A DNA stretch of 35,477 bases from Opitutaceae bacterium (lineage in GTDB: Bacteria; Verrucomicrobiota; Verrucomicrobiia; Opitutales; Opitutaceae), in contig PLTZ01000002.1 of assembly GCA_003164715.1 (NCBI GenBank), positions 1-35,477 of the forward strand, written 5' to 3'. Shown piece by piece: positions 1-5,613 of this stretch. The notes under the pieces were generated by a model. That model was not told the DNA's origin. It saw nothing but the letters and a program-made list of their open reading frames with translations, and did no database searches. A program made the position numbers and the translations under genes. Positions within the stretch are counted from its first letter, which is position 1, and each line of letters begins with the position of its first letter.

Positions 1-114
1 CGGGGGACAGGGTGGTATACTTTGACGGCTCAGGCGGCGTATTCTCGGGGCAATCGCTATGCGATTCCACGCCTTCGACGGCCTCAGAGCCGGGGGACGG
101 GGTGGTATACTTTG
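1..114. repeat. Two 24-bp direct repeats inside the istA coding sequence
   Basis: Positions 1-24 and 91-114 match at 23 of 24 bases (CGGGGGACRGGGTGGTATAC followed by TTTG). On the minus strand both are in the istA frame and encode KYTT-x-SP. The part GGTGGTATACTTTG resembles GGTGGCCTACTTTG in the terminal repeat at 2159, in the same orientation. They may be extra transposase-binding sites embedded in coding sequence, or simply a duplicated linker. Confidence 0.6.
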
Positions 115-121
115 CGTACCG

Positions 122-129
122 CCGAACCG
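122..129. repeat. Left copy of the 8-bp target duplication of the IS256 element
   Basis: CCGAACCG here is identical to 1999-2006. An 8-bp duplication fits the 8-9 bp made by IS256-family transposases. Confidence 0.8.
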
Positions 130-184
130 GGTACTGTCCGTCAAGTTGCGCACATTTTAAAATGGTGAGTGCGGAGGAAGGATC
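130..184 (+). repeat. Left inverted repeat of the IS256 element
   Basis: The outer 26 bases (GGTACTGTCCG...GTTGCGCACAT) match the outer 26 of the right end at 19 positions without gaps, with two solid blocks, GTCCG and GTTGCGCACAT. Similarity continues inward to GCGGAGGAAGGATC with a 1-nt gap. The GGAGGAAGG block that acts as the transposase ribosome binding site at the other end is duplicated here, ahead of ATG 186. Confidence 0.8.
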
Positions 185-250
185 TATGTTGATGGTTGGG
201 TTAACGATTGGAATGGAGCGAAATGCTCCCGTTCCGGAAGTCTGGGGAAG

Positions 251-298
251 GATCCTTAAAGGATCGGGGGTGAAAGGGGGTGTGGGGGAAAGCGGGGG
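251..298 (+). other. Palindrome followed by a four-tract G-quadruplex motif
   Basis: A perfect 15-bp palindrome, GATCCTT-A-AAGGATC (251-265), is followed at once by four runs of exactly five G at 266-270, 276-280, 284-288 and 294-298, separated by loops of 5, 3 and 5 bases. This satisfies the usual G-quadruplex pattern strongly. It lies inside the IS256 element between the left inverted repeat and the passenger ORF. A role in expression or transposition is only a guess. Confidence 0.6.
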
Positions 299-390
299 CG
301 AAGCCACCGCTGTCCCCCACCACTTGGTTGAGTTGGCTCGGCTGGCGGGGTTGGCTGGACATGCCGGGCGGATTGGCCATGACGGGAGGA

Positions 391-663
391 ATGATTTCGC
401 TTGGGAGCGGCGAAGCCGGCCGCAGTTTGAAAGCGCTGAAGCGAGAATTGGCCGCGTTGCAGAAACGCTGCACCAAGCTATGGGCGGAAATGGCGGCCCA
501 GGAGCAGGAGTACGTCGAGCGCAAGATGTGTCGGGCGGCGACGACCCGCGCCTTCAGGCGATACGAAGCCTTGCGCGATCGGTACTGGGCAGCGGAATTT
601 CGCCGCGTGCAGCTGCGCGGATTGGTTGCCGAGCGATCGAAGCCCGGCGACGACCTGCCGTAA
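391..663 (+). CDS. Small hypothetical passenger protein in the IS256 element
   Basis: This 90-residue ORF is not recognised. From about residue 13 it is rich in Lys, Arg, Glu, Ala and Leu with helical, coiled-coil-like spacing (ALKRELAALQKR, then AFRRYEALRDRYWAAEF). Third codon positions are GC-rich as in real genes, unlike the other frames here. The frame is open further upstream to 280. ATG 391 was chosen because GGGAGG precedes it, although the spacing is too short; ATG 361 and 379 are alternatives. It ends 4 bp from the transposase stop, facing it. It may be an accessory IS protein or a captured gene fragment. Confidence 0.45.
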   Translation: MISLGSGEAGRSLKALKRELAALQKRCTKLWAEMAAQEQEYVERKMCRAATTRAFRRYEALRDRYWAAEFRRVQLRGLVAERSKPGDDLP

Positions 664-667
664 GCTT

Positions 668-1936
668 TCATGCGAATTGTCCTTCCACGACCTTGGAGGG
701 CGCAGGCGGGGCGATCGTGAGATCTTTGAGATGAGACATATCCATGTACCGTTTCCGGCCCCAGAGCGTGCCCACAATATGGCGCAGCCGGGCCGCAACG
801 AGGATGAGGGCACTGTTGCCGTCGGGGAAGGCGCCAACGGCCCGGGTTCGTCTACGGATCTCGCGCATGATGCGCTCCAGGGGATTATTGGTCCGCAAAC
901 TGCGCCAGTGCTCCGAAGGAAAATGGAAGTAGTGGAATGTCTCCTCGATGCCAGTGGCGACGGTCTCGGCCGCGCGGGCGAGCTTCATCTCGCGCAGCTT
1001 GGCGACGACCAACAGGGCCTTTGCCCGGGCCGCTTCAAGGTCCTCCTGGGCGTGGATTGCCTTGAGCATGGCGGCGACCTCTCGGACCTTCGAACTCGGC
1101 ACCGCCGTCCAGACGTTGCGGTAGAAATGGACCACGCAGCGTTGCCAGCGGGTGTCGGGATAAAACTCAGCCAGGCTCTCGACCAGCCCGAGACACTTGT
1201 CGCTGATCACCAGGCGCACTCCAGTGAGCCCTCGGTCCTTAAGGTAGCGCAGGAAGTTAACCCAGGAGGGCTTGTCCTCCTTCGCGCCCTCCATGACACC
1301 CAGAACTTCGCGGAAGCCGTCCTGGTTGACGCCGATGGCGACCAAGATGCTCACGTTCTTGACCTCGCCACCCCAGGAGCGCTTCAGCCATATCCCGTCG
1401 AGAAAAACATAGGGGTGCTCGCCGGTGATCGGCTGGTTGCGCCACTCCTCGATCTGGACAGCGATCTTCTGGTTGAGCTCGCTCACCGTGCTGGGGCTCA
1501 CCCGGGTGCCCCAGAGTGCCTGCGTGATATCCTCGACTCGTCGGACGGAAACCCCAGCCAGGTACATCTCAACCAGCGCCTCCTCCACGCTGATCTCCCG
1601 GCGCCGGTAGCGTTCAACGATCGCGCTCTCGAAAGGGAGCTTCCGAAGCTTCGGCATCTTCAGCGTCACCTCACCCGCCTGGGTATGCAGCTGGCGCTCG
1701 TAATGGCCGGCTCGGGTATCCACCCGATCCTCGGAATGCTCATAGCGCTTCGCTCCACAAAGCTGGTCTGCCTCGGCATCCAGAAGGGCGTTCAGCGTCT
1801 CTTCCACGGTCGTTACGACGATCTTGTTGAGGTGATCCTTGATCAGGCCTTCATTGATGGCGATCACGTCACCAAGAGGCTTCGTTTGGCTGTCCGCGCC
1901 GGTCGCGGATGCATCGGAGATCATGTCTTCGTTCAT
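668..1936 (-). CDS. IS256-family (mutator type) transposase
   Basis: The 422-residue protein has the full length of the family. It catalyses DDE-type cut-and-paste or copy-out movement of the surrounding element. The catalytic triad is visible as D180 (in FLDGIWLK), D246 (in VISDKC) and E354 (in NNPLERI), together with the family CxxH signature RCVVHFYRN at 266-274. The N-terminal region contains the DNA-binding part, with SVRRVEDI and SPSTVSELN helices near 130-155. ATG 1936 is preceded by GGAGGAAGG, which is part of the inverted repeat. There is no frameshift or internal stop, so the element may be active. Confidence 0.93.
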   Translation of the reverse strand: MNEDMISDASATGADSQTKPLGDVIAINEGLIKDHLNKIVVTTVEETLNALLDAEADQLCGAKRYEHSEDRVDTRAGHYERQLHTQAGEVTLKMPKLRKLPFESAIVERYRRREISVEEALVEMYLAGVSVRRVEDITQALWGTRVSPSTVSELNQKIAVQIEEWRNQPITGEHPYVFLDGIWLKRSWGGEVKNVSILVAIGVNQDGFREVLGVMEGAKEDKPSWVNFLRYLKDRGLTGVRLVISDKCLGLVESLAEFYPDTRWQRCVVHFYRNVWTAVPSSKVREVAAMLKAIHAQEDLEAARAKALLVVAKLREMKLARAAETVATGIEETFHYFHFPSEHWRSLRTNNPLERIMREIRRRTRAVGAFPDGNSALILVAARLRHIVGTLWGRKRYMDMSHLKDLTIAPPAPSKVVEGQFA

Positions 1937-1942
1937 TGGAGT

Positions 1943-1998
1943 GGACCTTCCTCCGTACTAACCGTTTAGAATATGTGCGCAACAATCCGGACGTTATC
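1943..1998 (-). repeat. Right inverted repeat of the IS256 element
   Basis: Read on the minus strand it begins GATAACGTCCG and contains GTTGCGCACAT, then TACGGAGGAAGGTCC. The GGAGGAAGG inside the repeat lies at ribosome-binding distance from the transposase ATG at 1936, so the terminal repeat also serves as the translation signal. Confidence 0.8.
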
Positions 1999-2006
1999 CC
2001 GAACCG
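1999..2006. repeat. Right copy of the 8-bp target duplication of the IS256 element
   Basis: CCGAACCG, identical to 122-129. On the minus strand it spans istA codons ending in T-V-R, immediately before the break. Confidence 0.8.
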
Positions 2007-2106
2007 TCTTTCGACTCAGCTTTAATTCACGCGCAATGCATCGTTCTGACCAGCCCCGCGCGGCCAGCATTTGGATCGTACTAATCATAGGCGCTTTAAG
2101 AAGGTT

Positions 2107-2148
2107 CATTGCGCCCTTCTCTGCGGACTCCGCCGCAGAGGCGCAATG
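2107..2148 (-). promoter_or_regulatory. Hairpin covering the istA start codon
   Basis: On the transcript the segment 2148-2107 folds on itself. CATTGCGC (2148-2141) pairs with GCGCAATG (2114-2107), and CTCTGCGG (2140-2133) pairs with CCGCAGAG (2126-2119), around a 6-nt loop. The only interruption is a 4-nt bulge, AAGG (2118-2115), which is the likely Shine-Dalgarno core. The istA ATG is the last three bases of the outer stem. Such a structure would hold down transposase translation, as is known for other IS elements when transcripts enter from outside. The pairing is seen directly; the regulatory role is inferred. Confidence 0.6.
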
Positions 2149-2158
2149 GCTCCTAAAG

Positions 2159-2207
2159 GTGGCCTACTTTGACCCCGTCCCTAACTGGTACCCTTTGGCC
2201 GTCCCCC
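2159..2207. repeat. Tandem terminal repeats of the IS21 end
   Basis: Two imperfect 23-bp copies lie next to each other: 2159-2181 (GTGGCCTACTTTGACCCCG core) and 2185-2207 (CTGGTACCCTTTGGCCG core, ending in CCCCC). IS21-family elements carry such multiple repeats at their ends as transposase binding sites. The outer copy reaches almost to the IS tip at 2211. Confidence 0.6.
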
Positions 2208-2211
2208 GACA

Positions 2212-2405
2212 GCAACATCAGTGATCGGACCAGAGCGATCCCGCTTCATAAACTGTGCGGCGAAATTCCCTGACCGGTCATAAAAGAGCAATGCCACGGG
2301 ATCTTCGCCTAGCGACGGCTCAAGGCGACGCTCGCCACTGCGGGTGCAATCGATGCGACTGATCAGCTTCCATGTTCCCGGTAGAACCACGCTCAAAGGG
2401 TCCAT
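2212..2405 (-). pseudogene. Lipocalin-like domain protein, 3' end removed by the IS21 insertion
   Basis: From ATG 2405 the frame reads LPGTWKLIS, then LGEDPVALLFYDRSGNFAAQFMKR, the start pattern of the small bacterial lipocalin-like family (Lipocalin_5 type; G-T-W near the start, then a G-x-DP-x-x-L-x-Y segment). Family members are about 130-150 residues; here about 64 remain before the IS tip, and translation ends inside the IS at 2181. The rest of the gene should lie beyond the left edge, on the far side of the IS. It follows the cyclase gene by 43 bp and may once have been in its operon. A TTG start at 2462 overlapping the cyclase stop is an alternative. The function of the family is poorly known. 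Confidence 0.65.
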
Positions 2406-2448
2406 CAGGAGTTCGCATCCGCCGAACAGAGGGTGAAGGCGCAGTCGC

Positions 2449-3294
2449 TCATGCAGCCTCAAGCTTCCAATCGACCGTATGGGCGCGAACCGGACGATCG
2501 AATCCCTTCAATACCACTTCCCCAATTTCCTGAAATTGGAATCCTTTGCCGAGACACAGTTCGGCCACAGCATTGGAGACCAGAATCTGCGCCGGTGAAG
2601 CATAAGTGCAAAGTCGCGCGGCAAGTTGGACTGTAGATCCGAAAAGGTCCTGATGCTGCTGTACGGGTTCTCCCGCTGCCGCACCGATACGAATCTTAAT
2701 GGGCTGAGCCTGCTGGTTCTGAGCATGATTCGCCAAATCGTGTTGGATCTTCCTTGCACATTTCACCGCCGAGACAGCTGAAATGAAAGAAGCCATAATT
2801 CCGTCGCCGGTATGCTTCACCTCGCGACCGCCAAGACTAGCCAAGGCGCTGCGGACCACGTCATTGTGCAGGTTCAGAAAAGCCATTGCCGCTTCATCTC
2901 CCAGCGTTTGAGTCAGCGAGGTCGAATCGACTATGTCCGTGAAAAGAATGGTCCGGATTCCCGAATCCCTATCATTGGGGCTGCCATTGGGAATAATGAC
3001 CGCACCGGCGCTATTGACCTCTGTACCGCCGAGAAATGCATCCGCGAGTTCGGGCTGAATCTCGATGATGCTATCGGCGACCATTCCATGGGCTTCGCGA
3101 TGGACACGGCATGCCGTCTCGGCATCGGGTGCAGAAACGAGGCAACAGACGTTTTTCTTAACCTCGTCCACCCAATATTTGTGATACTCAACGCAATATT
3201 TCTTTTGAACCGCTACATCCTTTTGGTGAGCCCCCAAAAGGGCCTCAATCGTCAAGCCCAGGACGCAACGATGGATATCCATGTAAAGGGGCAT
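2449..3294 (-). CDS. DUF4242 / class III nucleotide cyclase fusion protein
   Basis: This 281-residue soluble protein has two parts. Residues 1-80 are a DUF4242 domain (related to the nickel-binding SCO4226 protein), with histidines at 8, 23, 38, 65 and 69. Residues 113-275 are a class III adenylate/guanylate cyclase domain that would make cAMP or cGMP. Visible cyclase residues are the metal ligands D120 (FTDIVDST) and D164 (HTGDG), the purine-selecting pair K160 and D216, which favours ATP, and the transition-state arginine R227. The usual catalytic asparagine of the VNxAAR motif is Q223. No membrane segment or signal peptide is present. A stand-alone DUF4242 gene lies 56 bp upstream and a truncated lipocalin gene downstream. 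That DUF4242 senses a metal or ligand for the cyclase is inference. Confidence 0.85.
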   Translation of the reverse strand: MPLYMDIHRCVLGLTIEALLGAHQKDVAVQKKYCVEYHKYWVDEVKKNVCCLVSAPDAETACRVHREAHGMVADSIIEIQPELADAFLGGTEVNSAGAVIIPNGSPNDRDSGIRTILFTDIVDSTSLTQTLGDEAAMAFLNLHNDVVRSALASLGGREVKHTGDGIMASFISAVSAVKCARKIQHDLANHAQNQQAQPIKIRIGAAAGEPVQQHQDLFGSTVQLAARLCTYASPAQILVSNAVAELCLGKGFQFQEIGEVVLKGFDRPVRAHTVDWKLEAA

Positions 3295-3350
3295 GCGTTG
3301 TCGTGCTCTATTTATTATTCTTGTCCATCGACCTTGTTAAACTGGGTTGG

Positions 3351-3626
3351 TTAGGCCTCTGCTGTCGTTGGATCGATCATGCGCCTTACTTCGGATACCC
3401 GATTTGCCGGAAACCCACCTTGTTTCGCATGTTCTCTTACCAACGCCTCGTTAGGAGCGATGTAGACGCAATAGATTTTTTCGTCGGTAACGTAGCTCTC
3501 GACCCACTGAATTTGTGGGCCCAGATTCTTTAACACGCTGCATGACTTCTGAGAGATGCCTCGCAGCTGCTCGGGCGTGAGTTTCCCTGCGCCTGGTATT
3601 TCGCGTTCGATTACGAATTTTGGCAT
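3351..3626 (-). CDS. DUF4242 (SCO4226-like) small protein
   Basis: The 91-residue protein is a complete, single-domain DUF4242 member. It begins MPKFVIEREIPGAGKLTPEQ and contains IQWVESYVTDEKIYCVYIAPNE and EHAKQGGFPANRVSEVR. The family forms small ferredoxin-like dimers, one of which (SCO4226 of Streptomyces) binds nickel. There is no signal peptide, so it is probably cytoplasmic. It is the first gene of a short minus-strand group, followed by the DUF4242-cyclase fusion. Having the domain both alone and fused in one operon suggests that the two proteins pair or sense the same ligand, but this is inference. No clear ribosome binding site precedes ATG 3626. Confidence 0.8.
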   Translation of the reverse strand: MPKFVIEREIPGAGKLTPEQLRGISQKSCSVLKNLGPQIQWVESYVTDEKIYCVYIAPNEALVREHAKQGGFPANRVSEVRRMIDPTTAEA

Positions 3627-4090
3627 GTTGCTTTTGGGTTTAACTTTGATTGGTGCGGTTTACATGTCTGACATTAATCGTGCTGATGGCCGCTATTCGA
3701 TACACTAATCCGGCTCCGGTCAATATTGGTGCTGTTCGGTGGCATTGGTGCGGACGCTCCTTTTCCCGCCAGCGTTCTTGTCCAAACGCCTACAATAAAG
3801 CCACGGCCAGCGGATCGGCTCATAGCCTTGACCAATGTGGGTATATTCGGGTCTCGTGCAAAAACTTCTAGGTGGCGTAGTAAGTGAGACTCGTGTCAGA
3901 ACTCTTGGCGTCCGTTCCCATCGTCTAACCATCAATTTTCGAATTCCCTACCACCGTGAGCACTTCCGCTGGACCGATCGAATCAAGAAATCCAAGGGAC
4001 ATTCGATCTCGGACAAAAGGGACCCACTCAACGGCAATGTCAGCGAAGCTGGGAAAACGAGCTGAGCCTGCCGCTCACAGAGGAGAACAC
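3627..4090. other. Long intergenic spacer between DUF4242 gene and trpE
   Basis: I find no gene here on either strand. Base composition is much less GC-rich than the DNA from trpE onward. Three copies of ATTGGTGCKG occur at 3649-3658, 3725-3734 and 3744-3753, upstream of the DUF4242 gene. A small hairpin, TGAGC-CTGCC-GCTCA (4063-4077), lies just before the ribosome binding site at 4079-4086. Promoters for the divergent genes must lie here, but none stands out. Confidence 0.5.
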
Positions 4091-4126
4091 ATGTTACACG
4101 AGGTCCAGTCCGCTACAGTGGAGTGA
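4091..4126 (+). CDS. Candidate 11-codon leader ORF coupled to trpE
   Basis: ATG 4091 has a better ribosome binding site (AGAGGAGA at 4079-4086, 4 bases before ATG) than trpE itself. It encodes MLHEVQSATVE and ends with TGA at 4124-4126, two bases before the trpE ATG at 4129, and it is out of frame with trpE. This layout would allow ribosomes to re-initiate at trpE. It has no Trp codons, so it is not a classical attenuator peptide. Confidence 0.4.
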   Translation: MLHEVQSATVE

Positions 4127-4128
4127 CC

Positions 4129-5613
4129 ATGGAGATCCATCCCACCCGAGAGGAGTTCCTTGCGCTCGCCCGGACGGGCAACCTGATCCCCGTGTATGCG
4201 GACCTGATGGCGGACTTCGAGACCCCGGTCTCGGCCTACTCCAAGCTGCGCGGCCACGGCCCGGCGTACCTCCTCGAGTCAGTGGAGGGCGGCGAGAACC
4301 TCTCGCGCTACAGCTTCATCGGATGCCGGCCGAGGAAGACCTTCGCCTGCGGCCCGCAGATCACCGAGATCCGCGAGCCGGGCAAGCCCGCGCGCACGGT
4401 GCCCACCCCGGGGGACCCGCTCACGCTGATCGAAGCCGAGCTCCGGCAGTTCCGGCCGGTCAAGCTGCCGGGCCTGCCCCGGTTCACCGGCGGCGCCGTC
4501 GGCTTCCTGAGCTACGAGTACGTGACGCGGATCGAGCCCACGGTGCCGGCGGCGGCCGCCGACGAGCTCAAGATGCCGCTCATCTACTTCATGCTGTCGG
4601 ACAGCCTCCTCATCTTCGACCGCGCGAAGCAGACCCTGCGGCTTTGCGTCAACGCGCATGTCTCGGCGGAGGGCCCCGACGCGGCGTACTCCGCGGCCGA
4701 GGCCGAGCTCTGCCAGCTCTTCGAGGTGCTGAAGCAGCACGGCGCCCTCGCCCCGGCGCCGCTCGTCGGCGCCCCCAGGGTCGAGGTGCCCCCGGGCAAT
4801 TTCACCCGGCCCGCGTACGAGAAGCTGGTCGAGAGCGTGAAGGAGTACATCCGCGCAGGCGACGTGATCCAGGTCGTCCCCTCCCAGCGGTTCTCGCGCC
4901 CGTTCACCAAGACCCCCCTGGACCTCTACCGCGCGCTCCGAACCGTAAATCCGTCGCCGTACACGTTCATCCTCGATGCGGGGGACTTCGCGCTGGTCGG
5001 CGCCTCCCCGGAGGTGCACGTGCGCCTGACCGACGGGCTCGTCGAGATCCGCCCCATCGCGGGCACGCGGGCGCGCGGCGCCACGCACGAGGAGGACTTG
5101 GCCCTCGAGAAGGAGCTCCTCGCCGACGAGAAGGAGCGCGCCGAGCACCTGATGCTGGTCGACCTCGCGCGCAACGACATCGGGCGCGTCTGCACGTTCG
5201 GCTCGATCCACGTCCCGGAGTACATGTTCGTCGAGCGGTACTCGCACGTGATGCACATCGTCTCGCAGGTCGAGGGCGTCATCGACCCCGGGAAAAGCGC
5301 GTTTGACCTCATGCGCGCCACGTTCCCCGCCGGCACCGTCAGCGGCGCCCCCAAGGTGCGCGCCATGCAGATCATCGCGGAGAAGGAACCGGTCCAGAGG
5401 GGGTTCTACGCGGGCGCGCTCGGGTACTTTGGCTACGACGGCAACCTGGACTCGTGCATCACGCTCCGGACGGCGCTCCTGCGCGACGGCACGGTCCACA
5501 TCCAGGCCGGCGGCGGCGTCGTCGCGGACTCCGACCCGGCCGCGGAGTACCAGGAGACGGTCAACAAGGCGGGCGCCCTGTTCAAGGCCGTCGAGATCGC
5601 GTCGCGGTTCTGA
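4129..5613 (+). CDS. trpE: Anthranilate synthase component I
   Basis: The 494-residue enzyme converts chorismate to anthranilate with ammonia or glutamine from a TrpG partner, the first committed step of tryptophan synthesis. The N-terminal domain carries the LLES motif (in AYLLESVEGG) that binds feedback-inhibiting tryptophan. The C-terminal chorismate-binding domain shows PIAGTRARG, ERAEHLMLVDLARND, FPAGTVSGAPKV and AGGGVVADSDPAAEY, all intact. ATG 4129 is preferred over GTG 4123 because GGAG (4120-4123) sits 5 bases before it. No trpG or other trp gene is next to it; the following gene is a sigma factor after a ~365-bp gap. LLES and the full length favour TrpE over PabB. Confidence 0.95.
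   Translation: MEIHPTREEFLALARTGNLIPVYADLMADFETPVSAYSKLRGHGPAYLLESVEGGENLSRYSFIGCRPRKTFACGPQITEIREPGKPARTVPTPGDPLTLIEAELRQFRPVKLPGLPRFTGGAVGFLSYEYVTRIEPTVPAAAADELKMPLIYFMLSDSLLIFDRAKQTLRLCVNAHVSAEGPDAAYSAAEAELCQLFEVLKQHGALAPAPLVGAPRVEVPPGNFTRPAYEKLVESVKEYIRAGDVIQVVPSQRFSRPFTKTPLDLYRALRTVNPSPYTFILDAGDFALVGASPEVHVRLTDGLVEIRPIAGTRARGATHEEDLALEKELLADEKERAEHLMLVDLARNDIGRVCTFGSIHVPEYMFVERYSHVMHIVSQVEGVIDPGKSAFDLMRATFPAGTVSGAPKVRAMQIIAEKEPVQRGFYAGALGYFGYDGNLDSCITLRTALLRDGTVHIQAGGGVVADSDPAAEYQETVNKAGALFKAVEIASRF

Larger units (their letters stand above)
130..1998 (-). mobile_element. Complete IS256-family insertion sequence with a passenger ORF
   Basis: The 1869-bp element has matching inverted ends (130-184 and 1943-1998) and an 8-bp direct duplication on both sides. 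It carries one IS256-family transposase gene (668-1936, minus strand). The gene needs only about 1.3 kb; the remaining ~480 bp between the transposase stop and the left inverted repeat holds a G-quadruplex motif and a small convergent ORF. Frame restoration of istA after its removal supports these exact borders. Confidence 0.85.
1..2109 (-). pseudogene. istA: IS21 transposase istA, N-terminal part, interrupted by IS256
   Basis: From ATG 2109 the minus strand encodes about 37 residues with a helix-turn-helix typical of IstA (ending in RELKLSRKTVR). Reading directly on, the frame enters the IS256 element and stops within a few codons (TAA near 1970). If the IS256 insert (130-1998) and one copy of the 8-bp duplication are removed, the frame continues from base 121 with RYAKYTT and stays open to base 1. 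It encodes a Ser/Thr/Pro-rich linker that carries KYTT-x-SP twice. The DDE integrase core would lie left of the window. As it stands the gene is broken; loss of IS256 with precise repair would restore it. An alternative start is ATG 2088. Confidence 0.78.
1..2211 (-). mobile_element. IS21-family element, partial, running off the left edge
   Basis: The element is read on the minus strand. Its end at 2211 begins TGTCGGGGGACGG, followed by two imperfect tandem repeats (2159-2181 and 2185-2207), the multiple-end-repeat layout typical of IS21 elements. The transposase gene istA starts at 2109 and runs left. The second gene, istB, would lie beyond base 1 and is not visible. A complete IS256-family element sits inside it (130-1998). 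The right end of this IS abuts a truncated lipocalin-like gene, so the element landed in that gene. The left end and its target duplication cannot be seen. Confidence 0.8.

Noticed and set aside
201-671. 156-residue minus-strand ORF opposite the passenger gene
   Set aside because: The composition (many Ser, Arg and Pro) is that of an antisense shadow, and no domain is visible.
12-734. 240-residue plus-strand ORF crossing the IS256 left end
   Set aside because: It runs across the IS border and through the inverted repeat, and its residues are unlike any coding pattern. The overlapping frame ending at 663 has better third positions.
1973-2224. 83-residue plus-strand ORF
   Set aside because: It is opposite the istA start and the IS21 end repeats; the minus strand explains the sequence.
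3720-4065. Possible small genes in the spacer before trpE
   Set aside because: Short ORFs on both strands have no ribosome binding site, no domain and no codon bias.
4091-4126. Classical tryptophan attenuator before trpE
   Set aside because: The small ORF has no Trp codons, and no terminator/antiterminator pair with a T-run is visible.
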